Positions 8,884-19,520 of a stretch of 64,000 nt of DNA are shown here, one piece after another (the stretch's first letter is position 1; every line of letters starts with the position of its first letter). Position numbers and translations under genes: made by a program. Under the pieces are notes generated by a model. It worked only from the letters and a program-made list of their open reading frames with translations. It was not told the DNA's origin and ran no database searches. Source of the DNA: Melampsora larici-populina 98AG31 (lineage: Eukaryota > Basidiomycota > Pucciniomycetes > Pucciniales > Melampsoraceae); NCBI RefSeq assembly GCF_000204055.1, contig NW_006768773.1, forward strand, positions 713,879 to 777,878. The letters run 5' to 3'.

Positions 8884-11800
8884 TTATCTTGATCTTGGAA
8901 TGATCATCACAGTAACACTTTGAGATGATGATGAGATTGAGATTGAATTTGATTGAACTGGAACTTGTTTTTTAACAGGCACACTTATAGAATTTCCTAA
9001 TTTTTCTAACGTTAAAGTAGTGATTTGATTTTCAGTATTGAAAGGCAATTCAATGGATACCTTTCGATCCGATTCATCTGCGTTTGCTAACTAGGAAAAG
9101 TAAGAGAGAAAAAGGAAGTTAAGTTATATGTGATCCAAATCAAATCGAGAAAAGTAAACTACTAGAACCTACCTTCACAAATACTGTACCATCAGAGGTT
9201 GACACTGTAGCTGACCAACTCAGTTTATCAATCTTTGAAGGTAAATTGGAAGGTAAATATTTATCTCCTAGATATGTGGCAAACATCTATAATTTCAAAA
9301 AATAAATTGGAGGAATCAATATCTCATATCGGAACTTGAAGGAGGTAAAATAAACTGACTTGTTGAACATAATACGAAGCTGTTGGGTAAACACCAAGAA
9401 CACTAAGAAAGTAAAATGAATCATAATATCTCACAATCAGGTCTTGTTTGCCGATTTCTTTCAAGTGTGGTCAAGGAAAGGTAAGCAGAAAAGTTGATTA
9501 TCCATCAACGTACTCAAAATCAATCAAATTGGGGTGCTTAGAATGATTGAAAACCAAAAAAGAGTTTGATCAGTTACGTCAAATATATGTGGATGACTTC
9601 AAGATGAATCCGACTCACCCATTGTGATGCTTCAGGAACCTGTATATTGCAGAGAGTAGGAGCATAGGCAATACCTGATAACATAGACATCACCACTTTA
9701 GACGACTTATCAAGGTTCTTGTGAAACATAACCACAATTAATACAAACCTTCGACTATGTCAGAGTCTGAAATCGAAAGTAAAGATGTGTCAATATTGCA
9801 GGCATATGAAAGCGCGGTGAAAGTTGCAGCTCACTTCTCTCAAATCCTGTCATATAGGCTGCCTCAGCCACTGCACCTTCTATGTAGCGTTGGGCTCTTC
9901 GGTCCTTGCCCAACTTTAGGCCCATTGGAAGCAAACTACAGGAATATTTGATTTGGTATTCAATCATCTGAATATCTCTTCCATAAGCTCTGAACTCACC
10001 TCGAGTTGAAATATCTTGGGTCCATTTCGTGGAAAAGAATCGTAGTCTTGAGTATGTTGAACTGATCATGAAACAATAAACAAATAAGCTAAATCTCATG
10101 ACTTTAAGTCTGCTGAAGTATCTTGAGTTTATCAAAGCTTAATGTGATTGGACATAAGACTTACCATACCATTCCGCTGTATTGTAGCTATGGATATCCC
10201 AACCAAATGGTGCTGGTGAAAGTTCTGGTTGATTTGGTAAAGTGGTGGCAACAAACTTAAGTTGAGGAAATTGTTTCATAAGAACTGGTGCAATATGTTT
10301 CCATCGGTATGTATAGCTATGATAGATTTCCAATCACAACATACAACCAAAAGTTAGAAATTGTGATTTTCATTCACTTTCAGTTGATTTTGGATCAAAG
10401 GTATAACATACGTGTTAGAGTCAAAGAAATCTTCGTTTCCAACTTCCACAAATCTTACGTTAAAAGGCTTGGGGTGACCTAGAGAGGCGCGAAGAGCACC
10501 TTGTTTTGTTGAAACAGGTCCCACAATGAAATTGAGCTAATCATCGGAGTAAAGTATATCAGCATTCCAAAGATTGATATGTTGTGTCGGGGGTCAAGAG
10601 CTTACCATATCCACACCTTCTTGTATGTACTTATCTATTTCTGACTCGGGTACAGCCCTGAATGGCGATAAATTTAGACCAGACCTGATGGTAAAAAGAA
10701 GAGCACAAACACGGGTGAGATGTTATCAATGATGGATATGCCTGATTCGAGTTAGATGCGATTGGATCAGTGATTGTGACCCACCATACTGATGCAATGA
10801 ATTCCATGTTCAAGTCTTCGACGAATTGCAAGACTTCGAACAATCCAAAACCTGTTTAGGTTATCAATTTTAAGCACCAGAAATTTCATTGATGGTTGAA
10901 ACGGTGTATGTGCAATAAGATTAAAAAGTCAAAGAATTACCATCTGTGTTGGTATAACCCCAGTTTCCTTTCTGAATCACAGAAAACATGTTTTCAAAAA
11001 TTAGCTCTCGTCTTTCATAGTTGAGTTACTTTATAGACTTACACGTCCAGGTCGTTCAGTCAATGGGCCAACAGTTTCATACCATTTCCATCTGTCATCT
11101 GGACTATAACCTTCAATATTATTGCTAAGGTGTTCAAATTCATCAGATCTATGATTGAAGCTGTCCGAAAAAAAACACTTACCCGCCCCATCGAAAGAAA
11201 GTCTGTTTAAGAGCAGCTGTGGCCTATTTTTGAAAAAAAAACATTCATCATAGTCAAAACAAATTACAATGTGTTCCTTTCTAGATGATCAACTCACCTC
11301 TGCCAAATCAATCCTGACACCATTAGGACGATTTTTGAAAGTGGGCGGAAATAAACTTGCTAGAGTGATATGAATCACTTCATCATTCGTGGAGTCCGAA
11401 ACAAATGTGATGGTGAATGCGTTATTTGCGTCGATACCGGAATGTTTCGGATTTAATTGAACTTCAAATCGTTGCCATTTATCAGTAAGACATGATGGTC
11501 TTACTGTTTGTTTCGCTAAAACTCTTGCAGGTTGAGCAACACTCATTAATCGGACGGTAGTTTTAGGACCACATCTGATACCTTTAGTTGCTGTCTTGGC
11601 ATAGAATGAGGCGGTATAAGTCCAAGATTTGTCAACTTTCATACCTGATAAACATGTGTACCCAACATGGATTAAAAAACCGTCAGTTCAAATGAATGAT
11701 TTGGGTCGGATCCGCTAGTCTGCATGTCAAAGATAGAAATTGAAAATTACCCCAATAACCCGAATTCACAATGGCTCCTTCTTGGCCAGCTGGTACGGTA

Positions 11801-12231
11801 ACCTCTAAAGCGTTTGGTAAAGCCTCAGAAAGTGGAAGAGATTTGGATAGATCTACAGCCGAAAGCTTGATATTTCCAATAGAACTCCAAGCCTCTAAGG
11901 CATCCTGTTGATTTGTGATATTTTTCCTTTGGAGAGCTCGATTACGAAGCATTTCCGCATAGTAACCACCATCTCCTGAGTGCTGTTAAAGATTGGAAAC
12001 AGGAATCAATTTAACAAGCTTGGTGAACAGAGTGAAACTTGAAGCTACTGTTTTAATTGAAGGATGACCAACGTTGATATCCTCATACATCATACCATAA
12101 AGCTTAGGGATTTCATGAGTAGGCTTGTCCTTCAAAGTGATTACAGTAGGCCCAACAGTTTGGGCCTGGGATTGCAAAGCCAGGCTAAATAAAAGTAAAA
12201 AGTAATATATATGTGTATGTGATTCTAACAT
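8884..12231 (-). CDS. GH51 alpha-L-arabinofuranosidase, secreted, possible frameshift
   Basis: A minus-strand gene of roughly 15 exons, from the ATG at 12231 to a TAA at 8884-8886. The enzyme releases arabinose side chains from plant hemicellulose and pectin. Exon 1 (12073-12231) encodes a hydrophobic signal peptide ending in QAQT and then YGMMYEDIN. Exon 2 (11751-11982) completes the family motif with [18 protein letters not shown]. Other clear exons are 11298-11644 and 11183-11223 (FRWGG), followed by YSPDDRWKW. The catalytic acid/base lies in FVEVGNEDF (~10.43 kb). The nucleophile exon reads [12 protein letters not shown]...LE and, after an intron, FASN. The C-terminal all-beta part ends MIIPRSR. 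Between FASN...SPTL and [15 protein letters not shown] (9880-9895) the reading frame shifts by one base. Either the gene is damaged, the assembly has an indel, or an unusual splice rescues it. Confidence 0.8.
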
Positions 12232-13593
12232 CTTGATAAATTGATGCTATGATACCACAAGGAACAAATTGATTTGAATGTGTTAAAAACCCTATGTACA
12301 AAGAGGTATGAAATCGCCGGTTAGAGGTAATGTCGTGATGGGTATGGCGAAACAGCTCGACTCACTTTATAGCCCAAATTGTGTACCAGACGGATATCAG
12401 TGCTCCGAGTTTGAGCGGTGTCGATATTGGATTTTCTTTCTCGGCACAGCCTGATTCTCCTCGTCCCTCGGGATCAAAATACAGCCTGTTTCTCTTAACC
12501 TCGACATGGTACTGATTTTCAGAACGCGCTTCCGGAGAAGATGGGTGCACAACTTCCGTCATGGAATGCTTGGGGGGCAATTGTTTTATCAAATGTTGCG
12601 AAGGAAACTGTAGTTGTTGTTAGCGAAGATGGTTAGAATGCTTACGAATATTGTTGTTAGTATAAGTGTTAAATGTAATGTTGTGAAGCAAACTGTAGTT
12701 GTTGTTAGCGAAGATGGATGTTTACAAATATTGCTGTTAGAATCAAAGTGTTGGATGTTTGACTTCTCGTGTTTACCCCACGGAGCTATATGCATGGGGC
12801 CCACGTCGCTAAAAGCTCCTATGGTGGGGGAGGTGGCATCCACGAGAGGATTGGTGGAGGAGTTACATACACGTCGTAGTTTTGAGCCATTTGACACATG
12901 AGATCCACAGGACGCTTCACGTGGTTCTGATGTGGTGCTCATATCGTAAGGATGTGGATCACAACCAGATTGCGACGTGGAATAGCACACCACATGATCC
13001 CCAAAAAACCTCTCAACCAATCTAATTTGAGGCGGTCAGGAGCAAAATTGACTCATAAAAGACTCAAAAATTGATTACGAAGTGCTTACTCAGCAAAATG
13101 AAACAAAAGTCAATCAAACTACAGATACCAATGAAGAAAGTCAGGATTCCGAGGGCACCCTCACGACGTCGACTGGCCCATTCTGACGAGCAACTTCAGC
13201 CAACCCCTCAACACACGCCAACGAATAATTACGATACCTTCGATGTTTCTGCAGCACCTCCAATCAAATGACTCAGACTACAATAACCGAGGTGTTCGTC
13301 GCAGCCCAGAGCAATATCCATGCAGTGCCAAAGATGCATTGATTGAATTCAAGGCATCTTTCTTTGTTTGTGGTCCATCATTTCATTCCGATTTTCAAAG
13401 ATCAATTATGGTAAGAAGATATACATTGATCTTTGAAAGATGGCGGCCAAGTTGTCAATAAGATCTTGGATCAAGAGTTCCTAATTTCAAATTATATTAC
13501 CACCTTGCCCCAACTTCCTTCATTCTCCCTTCCAGTTTTAAGAAACCCATCAGGGTTCTATCAATGAGAACTCCAATGATCCCTCATTTCCGA
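12232..13593. other. intergenic region with an 85-bp tandem duplication
   Basis: No gene is supported. The first few hundred bases are the promoter side of the minus-strand arabinofuranosidase gene. An imperfect tandem duplication of ~85 bp (TGTTGCGAAGGAAACTG / TGTTGTGAAGCAAACTG, both followed by TAGTTGTTGTTAGCGAAG) lies at 12594-12758. Open frames here are not recognisable as proteins. Confidence 0.5.
12594..12758. repeat. imperfect tandem duplication, ~85-bp unit
   Basis: Unit 1 begins at 12594 and unit 2 at 12679. Both contain ACTGTAGTTGTTGTTAGCG followed by similar AATATTG..GTTAG sequence. The function is unknown. Confidence 0.7.
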
Positions 13594-15364
13594 TCATTTA
13601 TACATCTTCTCAAATCCTTCAGCCACAGATTCCTTGAACTATGAAGACGATTCAATCAAAATAAAGTAAATTAGTAGTTCAACAAATCAAACAGAAGTAA
13701 AGAAATAGCGACTTACTTTTGGACTAATTGGATCTACATCAGAAAAATATGCTAAGAATAATTCACGAGCAATCAAAGGATCTTCAACTTGTCCTAATCT
13801 TTTACCCTAATTGATTCCCCCAAAAAAACAATCACAAGATCAATATAGATAAGATATTGGATCAAATCAAAAAGGATTTCTTTTTACAACTTACACCATA
13901 TTCAAGTGATAAACTACCACTTGAAGTTTTTCTAAGTAAAATAGTTTTTCCTTTAGGAACCGAAACACCAGCAGGGAAAAATGATCTAAATTGGTTAATA
14001 GATTCAGATGCACGCTATACAATGATCAAACAAAATCAAACTTGAGATCAATTGTGTATCCTTGTTTGTTGGTTTGTCTTTTTAAAAAAGATTGAAAACT
14101 TACCTCTGCTTCAAAATCGGTTAGTAAACCTTTTTTAGTAGCATGAGTAACACGTGCGGTTAATGATCTACAAAATCCATCTCTCAAATCTAAATCGGTT
14201 TTCCATAGACAAAAGAAAAAATAAGTTCAAAAGAATTGAGACAAGTTGATTGAAGTGAAGAACTTAATCAAAAAGAGAGAGAAGAGAGAGAAAGCTAACG
14301 TGTGAAATCTGTAGATCGAGCAGGTGCTAAATCAAAAGAAAACAAACAAAGATTTTATAATCCGTTGGATTTTCTTCATTCCTCTTTCTACATGATTGGG
14401 GATGGAAAAACATACCGATTTGAATAGCAAATTGGACTGGTACAGTAATCAAATTCCGCATCATACTTTCCCCCGAGATAGGTTTCTCAATAACAGATGT
14501 TGATTTTTCATCAATAGGTGAAGTAGTACTAGTAGGTAAAGTGATACTTTTAGAATCAGTCTCTATCGAAAGTAATTTCTCTTTTGTCACATCTTCCTAA
14601 ACCAATCATAAACGTCAATCAGTATTTAAACTTTAAAGACCAAATGGATTTCAATTAAATGAGTTTAAAGACTTACATTCCAACCTGGTACCACTCTTAA
14701 TGCTCTCAGTACACGTGGATCTACATAAAACCCAGCAGAATAAACTCTAACACCTAAGAAAGATACCGTACGAACTCCTAATCCGATTAATCTTAATGGT
14801 TCTTGACCATTATTTTCATTTGATTCTAATTTCTTTGAAAATTCGATTTGAGTATCTGGATCTATATATGTAGCAAACAAACCAAAAAAAACAAACACAA
14901 ATCGATAGTTAGAATCAAAAAAGACCCCTCAAGGTGTTGACCAAAGAAAGAAACAAAGATAAATCTTTATAAATCTTGGTCTTACCTATCATAGGTATAT
15001 CATCTAAATTTGATAATTCGATTAAAGGTGGTAATGGTTCTTTAGATGATGATGGTTTTCGATTCGATCCTTGATGTTCTGAACTTTCAGGTAATTGTGA
15101 TTGAAGATAACCATACAAACCAATGCCAATTACAAAACTAATTGGTAAACTATAACCCAAGCTAAGATCATTTAGGAATTGTTTAAATCCACTTCCAGAG
15201 CTTTTGGAGGTTGATGAATGGTTTTCTTGTGGTTTTTCTGAATATAACCTTCTTAGAATAGGATGTGATTTGTTGAGATTGAAGCTTGTATGAGAAGCGA
15301 TTGGTGACCGAATTCGATTTAGTCTTGATGGTAAAGCGATCGATTGATTGAAGCTACAAGCCAT
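13594..15364 (-). CDS. mitochondrial chalcone-isomerase-like protein (AIM18/AIM46 type)
   Basis: A minus-strand multi-exon gene with its TGA at 13594-13596. I prefer the ATG at 15364 (context AAGATGGC), which gives MACSFNQSIALPSRLNRIRS, a basic, Ser-rich presequence expected for mitochondrial import; an upstream ATG at 15445 is possible. A single membrane segment follows (LPISFVIGIGLYGYL). After an intron comes the diagnostic LIGLGVRTVSFLGVRVYSAG, then VDPRVLRALRVVPGW. Later exons give RNLITVPVQFAIQI, APARSTDF.R, RVTHATKKGLL, FFPAGVSVPKGKTILL and the C-terminus DPISPKFKESVAEGFEKMYK. The fold is that of chalcone isomerase, but fungal members are not known to make flavonoids; they bind fatty acids or influence mitochondrial inheritance in yeast. 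Splice joints inspected keep the frame (for example MI|DPDTQIEF). Confidence 0.85.
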
Positions 15365-15750
15365 CTTGCTGAGTTTGTTGTGGGATTGGTTTTGAGAAGG
15401 TGGTATGATACAACAGAATGTATGACTCAAGACTCTGAATCTCATCGGTCAACACCATCTCCAAGTGGTGTACAGCAACTGAAACCTATACACCAATGAC
15501 CTTCATACGCATACATCTTCATTCCATAACTCTCACACGCCACTCTCTACCAATGATTCAAGAGCCCAACAATCCTCACTTGGATTTCCTCAAAGACATC
15601 GACTCAACCAATAAATCCAAATCAACATTTTCAATAAACAACAAGAATACATACATCAACACAATCCACACAACTTCTTAATCCAATTCTCATACATAAT
15701 TTTATAAAAAAATAAAACCAATCAAATGATAAAAATGATGATGCTTAAGT

Positions 15751-17088
15751 TTAAACCATTCCACAAATTGATAATTCTCTCATCTCTTGTAAAGCAGTTT
15801 CAACTTGACTATCTAATTGTCCATTAGCATAATCATCTCTAACCGATTCATTAAAATAACGTTGAACTCCACCTAACATCTCATAACCTGATTCATGAAA
15901 TCTAAGTTGTAATCTGACCATCGATTCAAAACATGGATCTAAATATGGGATTCTTAAATCTACAAACTCTGGTAATTCTCGATTTAATGCTTCGTTATAT
16001 AATTCAAACACATGTTTTGAATCTTCACATTCTTTTTCGGCTCGAATCAATTTATTTGGATCTTCTGATGGTTTTTCGGCTAGTTTTCTTACTTTTGTAC
16101 GAGCTGCATCATAATCGAGTAACTGAATAAATAAAAAAAACATCGGATTATAAAAACATAAGAAAAGTGATGAGTTGAGTTGAAAGTTAATTGTACATAT
16201 GTAGAAGAATGTCAAAAACAAAATCACCTTTTTGTGTCGTTTCTGTAATGTGTTATTGATCTCAGGGAAATAAGCACAGAATCGACCGATAGGTTCAAGG
16301 ACCGTTGACCGATAAGGCGTATCCTAAAAACCACCATCACCATCGATCAGAGACTTGTCATCTTGATTGTGACTGTCAAGATGATCTGAAGATGACTAAC
16401 CAGTTCTTTAATCGCAATTTGATCCAGTTCATCCACCGCTCGTTTGTATGAGTTGGCAGCAATAGATGTATCAGATGAATCTCCATAAAAATTGTCAATC
16501 GTTTCTCCTACTCTAGTTTGAGCGCTAGTCATGGCTATCATACAATTTTAATGATCAACAGAAAGTTGAACCAATGAGAATCTAAAGGATGTAAGTTGCT
16601 CATGATCGATCCCTCACCTCGCATGGAGTCCAAGTATGCTTTAGCTTCCTTTTGAAGTGCGATAGCATTCTTTTCCATTCTAATGATACCTCACCAAATC
16701 CACAAATCCAATGATCAGCACTCGTCCTTTCCTTTGTGATGAGAAAAGAAATGCGTTTCAAAACGAAGCTCACGTTTTGAACTTTGCTTCATGTTCTTGG
16801 AATTCTCGATCATTGGTTCGTTCAACTTGTCCCGTCTTTTGCATTAACGTGGTTCCAGCCCGATTAACGGATTTTTTGAATCTATTGATCGTTCGTTAAA
16901 GTCAAGGGAGATATGATGAGGTCATAAGTTGATCGAATCCGAGTACAGGGTATCTGAAACAGATTAGATTTGTTTACTTACCCTGACCTATATGAGACAC
17001 GAGGACGTGGAGGTTAGAGAATCATAAAGAAATTCCGATTGATGATGAAAGAAGACAAGTGAAGTGATGAAGTAGCTTACCAACTCAT
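15751..17088 (-). CDS. HOB3: BAR-domain protein of the Rvs161/Hob3 family
   Basis: A minus-strand gene encoding about 260 residues, the usual length of Rvs161/Hob3, with a BAR domain and no SH3 domain. These proteins bind and bend membranes at endocytic and actin patches. The protein starts MSWSGFKKSVNRAGTTLMQK, matching the family start MSW-x-GFKK-x-VNRAGT. The coding start is split into an 8-nt exon (17081-17088, ATGAGTTG) and a 6-nt microexon (16982-16987, GTCAGG, between ATATAG and GTAAGT), then the exon beginning TTCAAAAAATCC. Later landmarks are SAQTRVGETIDNFYGDSS, RFCAYFPEINNTLQKRHKK, LLDYDAARTKVRKL, RIPYLDPCFESMVRLQLRF and the C-terminus LSICGMV. The stop is TAA at 15751-15753. It lies 387 bp upstream of, and in the same direction as, the chalcone-isomerase-like gene. 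The frame is intact. Confidence 0.92.
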
Positions 17089-18364
17089 GATGAATATCGA
17101 TTGGTTGATTTGATTTGATTAAGGAGATATGAATGTTGAAGGTGAAGTTGAACTAATCGAATGAAAGACTTTAAAAAGGGGAACTAATGCTATTCTGATT
17201 CAAGAAGGGTACTGAAGATTTCGAAGGGCGAAATCAAAAGACTGGCTCAAGCCATACTTAGCTAATCACCAGAAGTTCATAACCCATATGTACAGTCTTC
17301 TTCATCTAAATTGAGAAGCGACAAGCTCAGCACAGCACATTCACGAATCACCATACCCAATCTCAATTTAAAAACACATCAATCCTTTTGACTATTCTTC
17401 CGCTCTAATTCTCCTCCCACACATGTGTCCAGTGTCGATTCTAGGTCGATTACGTTTCCCGAACTGTTCCGAGCTGTTCCGAGTCACGTCGAGCCCGAGT
17501 AATTTATCCTAATTTATCGGAACGCGTGATGACTGTGATGATCCTTTGTAGAGACAGCAAACAGTTCTCCAGGTGCATTTCTGACACATGTACATACGTA
17601 CTAGACCTCAGGCGGGCAAGCCCCCCATATGCTCAATGAATCACATTGACAGAATGCACACATTTCCAACATACATATTGAGAACCTGTGGAGGCTTTTA
17701 GGATTTGAGGGACCTGGCTTGGACGACCCTCGATTAACTCAATTTTATTGTGTAGACATAACAATTGTAACAAAATGAATCAAGCTACAAAGTCACTTTG
17801 AAGTGGATCATAATATCTTGGGTTCCTCTTGAGATCACGTCGTGTGAGATGTAAAGATGAATGATTTTTGTCAAGTTTAATCATTTGGTAACACATTTAA
17901 AAGAGAAGAAACAAAACAAACACATTCATCTTTTTCTGAAAATATTGCCGAAACTGAGCAATATTGCTTAACTCATCCTTTGAAGCTAAAAATCATCTTT
18001 TCTTCAAAAAAAGAAAAAGATCAAAATCGTATATAAAGGACAAATCAAATAAATCAAACTGATAGACTGTTTTTTTGGTAAATATATATATATATATACA
18101 AATGTCTTGGTTAAACTCAATCGCCCACAAATCATATCAAATAAAACCGTTTTCAAACTTATCAACCTTTTCCCTCATATGGATGAACTGAAACAAAGAG
18201 AGAGTGCCCCAACAATCTAATAACATTTATCTAATAAACACTTTAATCAATCAAGAAAAAGAAAAAGACTGACAAAAAAGAAACTAAGAATGTAGAGATT
18301 TGAAAATGAACAAGAAAATGAATGTCACAAAGACCACAAAGGAAGATAAATCATCAAAAAAACA
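17089..18364. other. intergenic region, no gene seen
   Basis: The promoter side of the HOB3-like gene is at its left end. There is a short (TA)n microsatellite near 18084-18099 and A/T-rich sequence. No coding region is supported. Confidence 0.5.
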
Positions 18365-18805
18365 TACAGCCATTCCGATATTTAGGGTGTTCAAACCTGT
18401 GCAAGAAATGTGCAAGACCGACGTGCAAGATCCGTGCAAGATTTTTTGCACTAATCTTGCACAGTAATTTTTTTGACAACCCGAGTTATTGTGTTCCAAA
18501 CCGTGCGAGACCGACTCTTGCAAGTTTTGTGCAAGATCCGTGCAAGTTCTATTCATATCTTGCACAGAACTTGCACAAAACTTGCATGAATTGATTTTGA
18601 GGTTTGAACACCCTAATTGCTTGTCGCTCCGTTTTGAAAATGAAAAAGTTGAAACCTAAGTTTTTACTCGATAAAACTTCAAACTCAGCTGTAATTTAAG
18701 GCCATACAGCCAAAATTCAGGTTTTAAGTGGTTAAAACTTAGGTTTCGAGCTCACAAACTTTTTCTTTTCAAAAGGGTGCGACAAGCAATATCGGATTGG
18801 CTGTA
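18365..18805. mobile_element. MITE-like inverted-repeat element, interrupted by another MITE
   Basis: The arms start with TACAGCC and end with GGCTGTA. The left arm reads TACAGCCATTCCGATATT, is interrupted by the inner MITE, and resumes GCTTGTCGC...GAAACCTAAG. The right arm, on the complementary strand, reads TACAGCCAATCCGATATT directly followed by GCTTGTCGC...GAAACCTAAG. Without the insert the element would be about 205 bp, nearly all inverted repeat. It has no coding capacity. It lies next to the splice donor of the PB1-type gene relic, so it may have landed in an intron. Confidence 0.8.
18383..18615. mobile_element. 233-bp MITE with TAGGGTGTTC ends and ATT target duplication
   Basis: The ends are exact inverted repeats, TAGGGTGTTCAAACCT at 18383 and its complement ending at 18615. 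The 3-bp direct duplication ATT lies at 18380-18382 and 18616-18618. The interior carries nine exact copies of GTGCAAG or its complement plus variants, in both orientations, which could be transposase-binding repeats. Removing the element and one ATT restores a sequence identical to the uninterrupted arm of the surrounding MITE over CCGATATTGCTTGTCGC. Confidence 0.88.
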
Positions 18806-18869
18806 AGATCACAAAACAAAACAAAAGAAAAGAAAATGTAATTTATTTCCAAATTTTGATTTTATTTAA

Positions 18870-19520
18870 ACAAGTTTCAAGGTAATCTTACCCAATGAAC
18901 TAGAAGCACCATTCCATAACAATTTACCTAAATCAGGATCAGAACATACTCTTTGACTTGACCCTTTTTTCCCAGATGAAGCACCATGTCTGTGTGGTGT
19001 TCACTAGTCGACAAGTGCACACGAGTTCCTTTGGGCCTCAAAGGCAGTCCGTGTGCGCTTGTCATCAGTCAAATCCCACAAGGACACAGTGAAGGTACCC
19101 AAAGTTCCCATCTAGGTGGTAAACACACTTCTGCTTCATCTCCCAATTTGCTCTGTACCTTTTCCTTTAATCCGGCTAGTCCTATCGAAGTTGGTACTTG
19201 TACATTCACTCCGGAGCTTGCATGTATAACTTTGACTTTGGTAAAATTAGTTGAACCACCCGTAGAGATAGGTGATAATACAACAGCCAACTTTTTCTTC
19301 ATCTTCAACTCTTCTAAGATGATTGGAGCTTTCAAATCTCCACTTCCTTCCACTGGATTGCAATATGCACCTGCAGAAGTGTGAGGTTGCCATTGAACAG
19401 CATGTCAAATACCATTGTGCGTGAAACTCTTTCCAACTCCAGATGAAGGGTTTTGGGCAGGGATAGGAGAATTGGGAAGAAAGGGACTGATGGTATGGTA
19501 TGTTGCCCTACAAACCGGCA
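18870..19520 (-). pseudogene. relic of a PB1-domain gene (possibly NoxR/p67phox-like or polarity scaffold)
   Basis: Reading the minus strand, a Ser/Pro-rich stretch (ISPFLPNSPIPAQNPSSG) is followed by an in-frame TGA near 19412. It continues as HTSAGAYCNPVEGSGDLKAP, then FTKVKVIHASSGVNVQVPTS and LKEKVQSKLGDEAEV, which looks like the first half of a PB1 domain. Beyond a ~70-bp hairpin the C-terminal half appears as SQRVCSDPDLGKLLWNGASS, the usual SDxDL end of a PB1 domain, followed by a GTAAGA donor. PB1 domains mediate heterodimer formation in NADPH-oxidase regulators and in Cdc24/Bem1-type scaffolds. The stop, the frame break at the hairpin and the MITE beside the donor suggest a dead gene. 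Family assignment rests on motif memory only. Confidence 0.4.
19006..19074. repeat. ~65-bp near-perfect hairpin inside the PB1-gene relic
   Basis: GACAAGTGCACACG near 19009-19022 pairs with CGTGTGCGCTTGTC near 19050-19063, and inner CCTTTG/CAAAGG segments also pair. It sits exactly where PB1-domain coding similarity is interrupted, so it may be a tiny inserted inverted-repeat element. Confidence 0.6.
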
